DNA from: Deltaproteobacteria bacterium
GTDB taxonomy: Bacteria > Desulfobacterota > Desulfobaccia > Desulfobaccales > 0-14-0-80-60-11
Reading direction: 5' to 3'
Length of the DNA stretch: 64,000 nt
Assembly: GCA_030018495.1 (NCBI GenBank)
Contig: JASEFS010000010.1
Coordinates: 40,208-104,207, forward strand
The notes under the pieces were generated by a model. The model was not told the DNA's origin and did not search any database. It was given only the letters and a program-made list of their open reading frames with translations. The translations under genes and the position numbers were made by a program. The number at the start of each line of letters is the position of its first letter. The stretch's first letter is position 1. Shown one piece after another: positions 25,794 to 33,645 of this stretch.

Positions 25794-27164
25794 ATGTCTG
25801 ATGGTCTTTCGAAAAAAATATCGTCTTTTTTACAAAGGCGCTCCTTAAAGCAGCTTTCCCTGATCCTTTTTGCGGTCGTCATATTAGTCGGGGTCACCTG
25901 GTTCTGGTACCGGAACCACCAGGGTTCCAATTCTTTCCGCACAACTCCGGTGGTCAAGGGCGATTTGCAGGCCACCATCAGCGCCACCGGCACGGTGCAG
26001 CCGGAAGAAGTGGTGGACGTGGGGGCCCAGGTGGCCGGGAAAATCGTGTCCTTCGGCCAGGACAAGGACGGCAAAGTGGTGGATTACGGCTCCGCGGTGG
26101 AAGCCGGCACGATCCTGGCCCAAATCGATGACGCTCTGTACGCCGCGGATGTGGCCAACGCCAAAGCGCAACTGGAACAGAATAAGGCCGACGTCAAGCG
26201 GGCCGAAGCTGATTTGGGGCAATTGAAGGCCAAGCTTTACCAGGCCGAACGGGATTGGCTGCGGGCCAAAAAGCTGGGCCCATCCGACGCCCTGTCCCAG
26301 GCCGACTATGATGCCGCGCTGTCCGCCTATGAAATCGCCAAAGCCAACCTGAAGGTGGGTGAAGCCGCGCTGGTGCAGGCCAAGGATTCGGTGGCCCAAG
26401 CCGAAGCGGTTCTAAGGAGGGCTGCCCAAAATTTGGCTTACTGCACTATCAAGTCTCCGGTCAAGGGCGTGATCATCGACCGGCGGGTGAACATCGGCCA
26501 GACAGTGGTGGCCAGCCTCAATGCTCCCAGCCTCTTTCTCATTGCCAAGGATTTGAAGCGCCTCCAGGTATGGGCCTCAGTGAACGAAGCGGATATCGGC
26601 AGCATCTCCCCCGGCCAACCGGTCAACTTCACAGTGGACGCACATCCCGGGGAAATTTTTCAGGGTGAGGTGGGCAAGATCAGGCTTAACGCCACCATGA
26701 CCCAGAACGTGGTGACCTATACCGTGGAAGTGACCACCGACAATTCCGACGGCAGGCTCATCCCCTATCTGACGGCCAACCTGAGGTTTTTGGTGGCGGA
26801 GCGCCGGGACGTGTTGATGGTTCCCAACGCGGCCCTGCGCTGGACCCCTGTGCCGGACCAGATATCTCCGAAATTCCGGGGGGAGCCGGCCAAAAGGCAA
26901 GAGCGAAAGTCGGGCGCTGGAAGGTCCGCCTCCAACCCGGAGAGCAAGGGGCAGCGCCAGGGGACCGTCTGGGTGGCCCAAGGCCGGTACGTCCGGCCGG
27001 TCGCCGTGAGCCTGGGTCTGAGCGACGGCTCCTTCACGGAGGTCCAGAGCCCTGAGCTCAAAGAAGGCATGCAGGTAGTGGTGGGCGAACAGCAGCGGGA
27101 AAACGGCTCGGGCCCGGCGGCCAGCCCGTTTACCCCGCAACTCTTTCGGGGAGACCGGAGGTGA
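25794..27164 (+). CDS. MacA-like periplasmic adaptor of an ABC efflux pump
   Basis: The 456-residue adaptor has an N-terminal membrane anchor (LSLILFAVVILVGVTWFWY), the lipoyl half-motif TVQPEEVVDVGAQVAGKI, a long coiled-coil hairpin (about 115-215, AKAQLEQNKADVKRAEADL...), the second lipoyl half CTIKSPVKGVIIDRRVN and the beta-barrel with VNEADIGSISPGQPV. Adaptors of this type bridge MacB in the inner membrane and a TolC-like channel. A charged, Ser/Gly/Arg-rich insertion (about 360-395) is unusual. The next genes, MacB-like and OprM-like, complete the pump. Confidence 0.9.
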   Translation: MSDGLSKKISSFLQRRSLKQLSLILFAVVILVGVTWFWYRNHQGSNSFRTTPVVKGDLQATISATGTVQPEEVVDVGAQVAGKIVSFGQDKDGKVVDYGSAVEAGTILAQIDDALYAADVANAKAQLEQNKADVKRAEADLGQLKAKLYQAERDWLRAKKLGPSDALSQADYDAALSAYEIAKANLKVGEAALVQAKDSVAQAEAVLRRAAQNLAYCTIKSPVKGVIIDRRVNIGQTVVASLNAPSLFLIAKDLKRLQVWASVNEADIGSISPGQPVNFTVDAHPGEIFQGEVGKIRLNATMTQNVVTYTVEVTTDNSDGRLIPYLTANLRFLVAERRDVLMVPNAALRWTPVPDQISPKFRGEPAKRQERKSGAGRSASNPESKGQRQGTVWVAQGRYVRPVAVSLGLSDGSFTEVQSPELKEGMQVVVGEQQRENGSGPAASPFTPQLFRGDRR

Positions 27165-27192
27165 GCAGTCAGCAGTCAGCGGTCAGCAGTCA
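27165..27192. repeat. Heptamer tandem repeat, unit GCAGTCA x4
   Basis: Four 7-base units (GCAGTCA, GCAGTCA, GCGGTCA, GCAGTCA) begin at the base after the macA-like stop codon. The array is the reverse complement of the TGCTGAC-type unit at 7362. Confidence 0.75.
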
Positions 27193-27436
27193 GCTAAGAA
27201 CATTTAATATGAGCTGAAATATTTGAATCAAACATGTCTAACAACAAGCAATCTGGAAAAGTTAGCCTTCTGAGCGCAACAGATGACTTCTTCGCATATA
27301 TGAAAATGCAGCGCCGGCGCCTGGCCTGTGAATCAGAACCGCCGGGGGCGACGGTTCTACATTCCCAATCGTTCTCTTAAGGCATGAAAGGTTACTCGGA
27401 AAAAGCCGAAACTGCTTGTTTGAAGAAGCCCTAAAT
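27193..27436. other. Intergenic region between two heptamer arrays
   Basis: About 245 non-coding bases separate macA and macB and are bounded by heptamer arrays on both sides. Inside, AGAACCG (around 27337) and CGGTTCT form a 7-bp stem with a 10-base loop. No promoter or gene was recognised. Such a long gap inside a pump operon is unusual and may be an inserted element. Confidence 0.45.
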
Positions 27437-27471
27437 CTGATAGCTGATAGCTGATAGCTTAAAGCCGATAG
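27437..27471. repeat. Heptamer tandem repeat, unit CTGATAG, five units
   Basis: Three perfect CTGATAG units (27437-27457) are followed by two diverged ones (CTTAAAG, CCGATAG), ending 9 bases before the macB start codon. The macB RBS region would therefore lie in or next to the array; I see no usual Shine-Dalgarno sequence there. Confidence 0.7.
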
Positions 27472-27479
27472 CCATAATC

Positions 27480-29615
27480 ATGAAACTCATAGAACTCAAG
27501 GACATCTATAAGACCTACAATCTAGGCGAAATCGACGTGCCGGTGCTCAAGGGCGTCTCCCTCACCGTGTCGCAGGGGGAGTTTGTGGCGCTCATGGGGA
27601 CCTCGGGATCGGGCAAGACCACCCTCATGAACATCCTGGGTTGTCTGGACCGGCCCACTTCGGGTGAGTATTGGCTGGAGGGGCGGGACACCACCGGGCT
27701 GTCCTCCGACGACAGGGCCCTTTTGCGCAATCAAAAACTCGGGTTCGTATTTCAGACCTTCAACCTGCTGCCCCGCACCAGCGCCCTGGAAAACGTCATC
27801 ATGCCCTTATCCTATAACGGCGTCAACCTGTCGGACCAGGAGGCGCGGCAGCGGGCCGAGGACCTCCTCAGGCGGGTGGGGTTGGGAGAGCGTCTGGACC
27901 ACGAACCTTCCCAGCTTTCCGGCGGTCAGCAGCAGCGGGTTGCCATAGCGCGGGCATTAGTCAACCGGCCTTCCGTGCTTTTCGCCGACGAACCCACGGG
28001 CAACCTGGATTCCAAGACCAGCGAGGAAGTGCTGGAACTTTTTAAGCAGCTCAACGAAGAAGGAGTCACCATTATCCTGGTGACGCATGATGCAAATGTG
28101 GCGCGCGTTGCCAAGCGCATCATCCGCATTCATGACGGCATGGTGCAAGCGGATGAACCAGCTCCGGGTGTGATTGCCCCGGAGCCCGCCCCCGAGGCAG
28201 AAGGCGAAGCCGGTCGACGGCCGGCCAGGGGCCTGTCTCATCTGCGCTGGCTGCTGCGCACCGCGCTCCACGGCCTGCGCCGCAATGTCATGCGGGCCGC
28301 TCTCACCACTTTGGGGATCATTATCGGGGTGGCCGCGGTCATCGCCATGATGGAGATCGGCCGGGGCTCTTCCAGCGCCATCCAAAAAACCATCGAAAGC
28401 ATGGGGGCGAATAACCTGATGGTGCGCGCGGGCACCGCGTCCAGCGGCGGCGTCAGCTTCGGCGCGGGCACCGTCATGACCCTTACCCCCCAGGATGCTG
28501 AAGCCATACTCCGGGAATGCCCGGCGGTAAAAGCTGCGGCTCCGGTAGTGCGGGCCCGCACCCAGGTCATTTACGGCAACCGCAACTGGGTGCCGGTATT
28601 TATCTATGGGACCACGCCGGCTTACCTGGAGGTGCGCGAATGGCCGCTGGCCGAGGGGGAGTCTTTCTCCGAGCAGGATGTCCGCAATGCCAGCAAAGTG
28701 GCCCTCTTGGGGCAGCGCCTGGTGCGGGAGCTTTTTCAGGATGAGCCGCCTCTGGGCAAGGAAGTGCGGGTCAACAACGTCTCCTTCAAGGTTGTCGGCA
28801 TCCTCAGCCCTAAAGGGGCCAATATGATGGGCATCGACCAGGATGACATCCTGCTGGCCCCCTGGACAGCCATCAAATACCGGGTCGCCGGCTCTTCCAT
28901 GACCGACGCCAATCAAAGCGCCCAGGCCAGCAGTTCCGACGCCACTTCCCAGAAGGTCAACACCTTGAACCAGCTTTACCCCACCACCAAGCTTAAGCTC
29001 TACCCGGAGCAGTCCGCCGCCCAGTTGGCCAACAACCCCCAGCCGGTGCGCTTCACCAACGTGGACCAGATCCTAGCGGCGGCCCGGTCCACCTCGGAGA
29101 TCCCCAACGCCATTCAGCAGATGACCCAGCTGCTCAGGGAGCGCCACCGCATCCGCCCCGGCGAGCCGGATGATTTCAACATCCGGGATATGACCGAAAT
29201 GACCAAAGCCCTGTCATCCACTGCTGACATGATGACCAAACTGCTGCTGGTGGTGGCCCTGATCTCGCTGGTGGTGGGAGGCGTCGGGATCATGAACATC
29301 ATGCTGGTGTCGGTGACGGAACGCACCCGGGAAATCGGCCTGCGGATGGCCGTGGGGGCCTGGAGCCGGGACATCCTCCAGCACTTCCTGGCGGAATCCG
29401 TCCTGCTGTGCTTTTGCGGCGGCATTGCCGGCATCCTGGTGGGCCGGGGCATTTCCCTGCTGGTCACCGCGCTGCTGCGCTGGCCCACGGAGATGTCCCT
29501 GGAAGCCATTCTGGCCGCCTTTGCCGTGTCGGTGACCGTGGGCATCATCTTCGGCTACTACCCGGCCTGGAAGGCCTCCCGGCTGGACCCGATTACGGCG
29601 CTCAGGTATGAATAG
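27480..29615 (+). CDS. macB: MacB-like ABC efflux ATPase/permease
   Basis: MacB joins an N-terminal ATPase to a four-helix permease that drives export through a MacA-TolC conduit. The 711-residue protein has Walker A MGTSGSGKTT (about 38-47), the signature LSGGQQQRVAIARAL, Walker B VLFADEPTGNLDS, then a first membrane helix with LTTLGIIIGVAAVIAMMEIG, a large periplasmic domain (about 290-560) and three C-terminal helices, including VVGGVGIMNIMLVSVTERTREIGLRMAVGA in the FtsX-like segment. It is slightly longer than E. coli MacB. The substrate is unknown. Confidence 0.92.
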   Translation: MKLIELKDIYKTYNLGEIDVPVLKGVSLTVSQGEFVALMGTSGSGKTTLMNILGCLDRPTSGEYWLEGRDTTGLSSDDRALLRNQKLGFVFQTFNLLPRTSALENVIMPLSYNGVNLSDQEARQRAEDLLRRVGLGERLDHEPSQLSGGQQQRVAIARALVNRPSVLFADEPTGNLDSKTSEEVLELFKQLNEEGVTIILVTHDANVARVAKRIIRIHDGMVQADEPAPGVIAPEPAPEAEGEAGRRPARGLSHLRWLLRTALHGLRRNVMRAALTTLGIIIGVAAVIAMMEIGRGSSSAIQKTIESMGANNLMVRAGTASSGGVSFGAGTVMTLTPQDAEAILRECPAVKAAAPVVRARTQVIYGNRNWVPVFIYGTTPAYLEVREWPLAEGESFSEQDVRNASKVALLGQRLVRELFQDEPPLGKEVRVNNVSFKVVGILSPKGANMMGIDQDDILLAPWTAIKYRVAGSSMTDANQSAQASSSDATSQKVNTLNQLYPTTKLKLYPEQSAAQLANNPQPVRFTNVDQILAAARSTSEIPNAIQQMTQLLRERHRIRPGEPDDFNIRDMTEMTKALSSTADMMTKLLLVVALISLVVGGVGIMNIMLVSVTERTREIGLRMAVGAWSRDILQHFLAESVLLCFCGGIAGILVGRGISLLVTALLRWPTEMSLEAILAAFAVSVTVGIIFGYYPAWKASRLDPITALRYE

Positions 29616-29940
29616 GGGCTTTAGGTGAAGAGCTCGAAAAGGAGCTGGGCATAGTATGGAAGGGCTGTGCCGCCGCGCTGGGGAAAGGCTCAGGATTGAT
29701 AAGGGGTTCGAAAGACTATATCTCCTTTTGGGAGCCGGGAAAGGCCAAATGTTGCAGGGTGAGAATGCACAGCCTGGAAAGGCTGTGCCACCGACAAGAC
29801 TTTCTTGGCAGCGGACGGGTTGAAAAGGGTTATGGAACTCGGAGTATCTGAAAGCTCTATCTGATCTCCTTTCGGAAAAAAGAGCCTGGCAGGACAAAAC
29901 CCGGTGGCACAGGCTTCCCGGCCTGTGCAAAGTTGATTTC
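29616..29940. repeat. Intergenic region with three CACAGGC-family palindromes
   Basis: The 325 bases between macB and the OprM-like gene carry GCACAGCCT-GGAA-AGGCTGTGC (29767-29788), GCACAGGC-TTCCCG-GCCTGTGC (29907-29928) and a degenerate copy near 29650-29670. The rest shows no gene. The copies share the core seen at 10545 and 18241, so this gap looks like a landing site for a dispersed palindromic element. Confidence 0.65.
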
Positions 29941-31449
29941 ATGATTCTCTCAAGATGGGATGGCCTCATGCTCAGTGTGATTGGTTGCAGCCAAAAAGCG
30001 AGAAAGAGCCGGTTATGGATTTTAGCCTGCTTTTTTATTATGGTTGCCGGCTGCGCCGTGGGCCCGGATTATCATCCGCCCAAGACCGAAGTCCCGTCCG
30101 ACTGGGACGGGCAGGCCGCGGTCACCGCGGCCCAGGCCAGCAAGACCTCCACCGACCCGGTGGAGCTGGTGGAGTGGTGGCAGGCTTTTGAGGACCCCAC
30201 CCTGACCTCCTTGATCGAAATGGCTATTCGCGCCAATCTGGATTTGCGCCAGGCCGAAGCCCGTATTCGCCAGGCCAGGGCCGCCCGGGTGGTGGCGGGC
30301 GCGCCGCTATGGCCCCAGGCGGATGCCTCTGCGGTCTATGAGCGCAGCCAGAGCTCCAGCGCCGCGGTAGGACCCGCCGGCGGTACCGCCATTGCCACGG
30401 CGAGGGGTGTCAGGGAATTATTTCAAGTGGGCCTGGATGCCTCCTGGGAATTGGACATCTTCGGGGGCACCCGGCGCAATTTGGAGGCCGCGACCGCAGA
30501 CCTTAGAGCCGCGGTGGAGGACCGCCGGGATGTATTGATAACCCTGGCGGGCGATGTGGGCACCAACTACCTCAATCTGCGTGGTTTTCAGCAGCAGATT
30601 GCCATAGCCCGGAAGAACCTGGAGGCGCAGAAAAAGACCGCGGACATCACCCACCGCCGCTTTGAGGCCGGATTTGTAAGCCGCCTGGATGTGGCCAATG
30701 CCGATGCCCAGGTGGCCACCACCGAAGCCGCGATACCGCGTTTGGAAGCCTCGGCCCGGGCAGCCATTTACAGCCTGGGGGTCCTGCTGGGCCGCGAACC
30801 GGCCGTTCTGGCGAAGGAGTTGAGTCAGGCGGCGCCGATCCCGCCCGTTCCGCCGGAAATTCCCGTGGGGCTGCCCTCCGAATTGGTCCGGCGCCGCCCG
30901 GACATCCGCCGGGCCGAAGCCCAGGTGCATGCGGCCACGGCCCGCATCGGCGTGGCCGCGGCGGACCTGTTCCCCAGGTTTTTCCTGACCGGCAGTGTCG
31001 GTATCTCCAGCACTGACCTGAACAGGCTGGGGAATGTGGGTAACAGCCGGTTTTGGTCCTTCGGTCCCAGCGTTGTCTGGCCGATATTCGCGGGCGGCCG
31101 CATCCGCGGCAATATCGAAGTGCAGGACGCCATTCAGGAACAGGCGCTGCTTGCTTACCAAAAGACGGTGCTCACCGCGCTCCGGGACGTGGAAACCGCG
31201 TTGGTGGCCTACGCCAAGGAGCAGGAGCACCGCAACTCCCTGGCCGCGGCCGTGGCCAGCAACCGCCAGGCCGTGGATTTGGCCATGCAGCTCTATGTGG
31301 CCGGCCGGACGGACTTCCTTAATGTCCTCAACGCCCAGCGCTCCCTCTTCCTGACAGAGGACGCCCTGACCCAGAGCACCCTCACCCTGGGCACCAACCT
31401 CATCGCACTGTACAAAGCCCTGGGCGGCGGCTGGCAAAAGGAGGGCTAA
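29941..31449 (+). CDS. Outer-membrane efflux lipoprotein, OprM/NodT-like (pump 1)
   Basis: This TolC-family channel forms the outer-membrane duct for the MacA-MacB pair upstream. Its lipobox is MVAGC with lipidated cysteine, followed by AVGPDYHPPKTEVPSDW, a typical NodT start. Two TolC repeats follow, with SELVRRRPDIRRAEAQVHAAT and the paired ...GRTDFLNVLNAQRSLF. The start is uncertain: ATG 29941 or ATG 29968 (MLSVIGCSQ...), neither with a clear RBS. From 29941 the length is 502 residues, slightly above the family norm. Confidence 0.9.
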   Translation: MILSRWDGLMLSVIGCSQKARKSRLWILACFFIMVAGCAVGPDYHPPKTEVPSDWDGQAAVTAAQASKTSTDPVELVEWWQAFEDPTLTSLIEMAIRANLDLRQAEARIRQARAARVVAGAPLWPQADASAVYERSQSSSAAVGPAGGTAIATARGVRELFQVGLDASWELDIFGGTRRNLEAATADLRAAVEDRRDVLITLAGDVGTNYLNLRGFQQQIAIARKNLEAQKKTADITHRRFEAGFVSRLDVANADAQVATTEAAIPRLEASARAAIYSLGVLLGREPAVLAKELSQAAPIPPVPPEIPVGLPSELVRRRPDIRRAEAQVHAATARIGVAAADLFPRFFLTGSVGISSTDLNRLGNVGNSRFWSFGPSVVWPIFAGGRIRGNIEVQDAIQEQALLAYQKTVLTALRDVETALVAYAKEQEHRNSLAAAVASNRQAVDLAMQLYVAGRTDFLNVLNAQRSLFLTEDALTQSTLTLGTNLIALYKALGGGWQKEG

Positions 31450-31530
31450 GACGGTCTCACCCCGGCCACACGGCTGCATTCCTGCCCGGGCCGGCTGGAA
31501 ATGGGGCTTAATTGGATTTTATAGCTAAAC

Positions 31531-31566
31531 AAGGGGTTGGATTTCGGTCCAACCCCTTAATTTTCT
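31531..31566 (+). terminator. Intrinsic terminator after the MacAB-OprM operon
   Basis: AAGGGGTTGGA (31531-31541) and TCCAACCCCTT (31548-31558) make an 11-bp perfect stem with loop TTTCGG, followed by AATTTT. It lies 81 bases after the OprM-like stop and before the TetR promoter. Confidence 0.8.
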
Positions 31567-31651
31567 GACCGCGGCTGGAGCGCAAAATCGCCTGATTGCC
31601 AATCGGGAAAAAAAACCACCCAAAACATTTGCCGGTTGACGACGATGCCCC

Positions 31652-31712
31652 TGAATTTGCCTTGCACTATGCAATATAATTCTATACTCTGAAGGTGTAT
31701 TCATTTTATGAA
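31652..31712 (+). promoter_or_regulatory. Promoter and probable TetR operator of pump operon 2
   Basis: A perfect -10 TATAAT at 31675-31680 has a weak -35 (TGAATT, 31652-31657) at 17-base spacing. Just downstream, TTCAT-TTT-ATGAA (31700-31712) is a perfect palindrome and GAACAATCATTC continues the dyad. TetR regulators usually bind such sites to repress their own operon, so this fits autoregulation of the regulator and pump. Inferred by eye. Confidence 0.5.
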
Positions 31713-31739
31713 CAATCATTCAGCATCGGAGGGCAAACG

Positions 31740-32363
31740 ATGGCAAACCAGAAGCTCCCCAGGCGGGAACGGGAGAGGCTGCGGCAGCGTCAGGAGATGC
31801 TGGCCACAGCCCTGGACCTATTCTCGCAGAAGGGATACCATAACGTCTCCATGCAGGAGATCGCCGCGCAGGCCGAGTTTGCCACCGGCACCCTCTACAA
31901 ATTCTTCCAAAACAAGGAGGATCTTTATAAAGCCCTGGTGCTGGAGCAATGCGACAAGTTTGAGGAAGCCATCACCCGGGCCATTGAGAAGCCGGAGGAC
32001 GAGGTAGAAAAACTGCGCAATTACATCCGGGTCAAAGGCGACCGGTTCCGTCGTAATCTCCCTTTTGTCCGCCTGTTTCTGGCCGAAAGCCGGGGGGTCA
32101 GCTTCAACATCAAAGCCGGGCTTAATGACGAGTTGCGCAAACGCTACTATGATTTCCTGGAGAAAATCGCCTCTATCTTTGACAGCGGCATGAAAAACCG
32201 GCGGTTTAAGGAAATCGCCGATCCTTATTACCTGGCGGTGGCGCTCGACAGCGTCCTGGATGCTTCTCTGCTCCTCTGGCTTGATGCGCCGGAGCGTTTT
32301 CCTTATCCGGAAGACCCGGACACTATTTTAAATATTTTCTTCAAAGGACTGATTCCCTCGTGA
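31740..32363 (+). CDS. TetR-family transcriptional regulator of the adjacent RND pump
   Basis: The 207-residue protein begins MANQKLPRRERERLRQRQ, then the TetR helix-turn-helix ALDLFSQKGYHNVSMQEIAAQAEFATGTLYKFFQNKEDLYKALV. The remainder is the helical ligand-binding domain. The start at 31740 has GGAGGG upstream; the earlier open codons would run into the operator. It stands directly upstream of the AcrA-AcrB-OprM genes on the same strand and probably represses them until a pump substrate binds. The ligand is unknown. Confidence 0.9.
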   Translation: MANQKLPRRERERLRQRQEMLATALDLFSQKGYHNVSMQEIAAQAEFATGTLYKFFQNKEDLYKALVLEQCDKFEEAITRAIEKPEDEVEKLRNYIRVKGDRFRRNLPFVRLFLAESRGVSFNIKAGLNDELRKRYYDFLEKIASIFDSGMKNRRFKEIADPYYLAVALDSVLDASLLLWLDAPERFPYPEDPDTILNIFFKGLIPS

Positions 32364-32420
32364 TTCGTTTACGCGCTGCCTCACCGAAAAAGTTTCATCG
32401 CTGCTATTGGAGAATTTTTG

Positions 32421-33632
32421 ATGCAACTTAACAGGAAGGTTCCTGAATCTTTTAAACTGGTCGCGGCTTTGCTGGCGGCGGCCATCGGCCTGGGCGGCTG
32501 CGGCAGCGGGCAGGGTCAGCAACCCGCGTCTCCACCTATCCCGGAAGTGGCCGTAATAACTATTCAGCCCCGGCAGGTGGAGCTGACCACCGAATTGCCG
32601 GGCCGCACGTCCCCCTACCTGGTGGCGGAAATCCGCCCGCAGGTCAACGGCATCATCAAGAAGCGCCTGTTCCAGGAAGGCTCCGATGTCAAGGCCGGGC
32701 AACTGCTATACCAGATTGATCCCGCGCCCTTTCAGGTGGCGCTTGACTCCGCCAAGGCCTCCCTCGGCAAAGCGCAGGCCAATCTGCCGTCCATCCGGCT
32801 GAAGGCGGAACGCTACAAGGAATTGCTGGTGGACAAAGCGGTCAGCCGGCAGGATTATGACGACGCGGCCGCGGCCATGGAACAGGCCAAAGCCGACATC
32901 GAATATTGGAAGGCCCAGGTGGAAGCGGCCCGCATCAACCTGGGCTACACCCGGGTCACCGCGCCCATTTCCGGGCGCATCGGCAAGTCCAGCGTGACGG
33001 ACGGCGCGCTGGTGACGGCTTATCAGCCCATGTCTCTGGCCACCATTCAGCAGCTCGACCCGATTTACGTGGATGTGACCCAATCGTCCGCCGAACTGCT
33101 GCGCCTGAGGCGCAGCCTGGAAGCCGGCCAGCTCAGCGAGAACGGCAGAAACGGGAAAAACGTCCGGATACTCATGGAGGACTGCACCCCCTATCCGCTG
33201 GAAGGCAAGCTGCAATTCCGCGACATTACGGTGGACCCGGCCACCGGCTCTTTCACCCTGCGGGTTGTGGTCCCCAATCCCAAGCACCTGCTTCTGCCGG
33301 GCATGTTCGTCCGGGCCGTGGTGCAGGAAGGAATCGCGGAGCAGGCCATCCTGGTGCCGCAGCAAGGGGTGAACCGCAACCCCAAAGGAGAGCCCGTGGC
33401 GATGATCGTGGATGAGGCCGGCAAAGTCCAGCAGCGGCTGCTGACCATCAATCGGGCCATTGCCGACCGGTGGCTGGTGTCATCCGGGCTGTCGGCCGGA
33501 GACCGCCTGATTGTTGAGGGCATGATGAATGTGCGGCCAGGCATGGCCGTCAAAACCGTTGTCTGGGAGGGTCCCAAGCCGGGGTCGGCGGTCGCGGGCC
33601 AGGCCTGTCCGCTTCCTGGAAGCACCAACTGA
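32421..33632 (+). CDS. RND periplasmic adaptor, AcrA/MexA-like lipoprotein
   Basis: The 403-residue adaptor has a lipoprotein signal ending LGGCGSG. Domains are the lipoyl half ([29 protein letters not shown]), a coiled-coil hairpin ([26 protein letters not shown]), the second lipoyl half ([23 protein letters not shown]), and a beta-barrel with [29 protein letters not shown]. These are close to AcrA/MexA. The RBS GGAGA is seven bases before ATG 32421. The RND permease follows 13 bases later. Confidence 0.93.
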   Translation: MQLNRKVPESFKLVAALLAAAIGLGGCGSGQGQQPASPPIPEVAVITIQPRQVELTTELPGRTSPYLVAEIRPQVNGIIKKRLFQEGSDVKAGQLLYQIDPAPFQVALDSAKASLGKAQANLPSIRLKAERYKELLVDKAVSRQDYDDAAAAMEQAKADIEYWKAQVEAARINLGYTRVTAPISGRIGKSSVTDGALVTAYQPMSLATIQQLDPIYVDVTQSSAELLRLRRSLEAGQLSENGRNGKNVRILMEDCTPYPLEGKLQFRDITVDPATGSFTLRVVVPNPKHLLLPGMFVRAVVQEGIAEQAILVPQQGVNRNPKGEPVAMIVDEAGKVQQRLLTINRAIADRWLVSSGLSAGDRLIVEGMMNVRPGMAVKTVVWEGPKPGSAVAGQACPLPGSTN

Positions 33633-33645
33633 CAGGGGATTGCCG

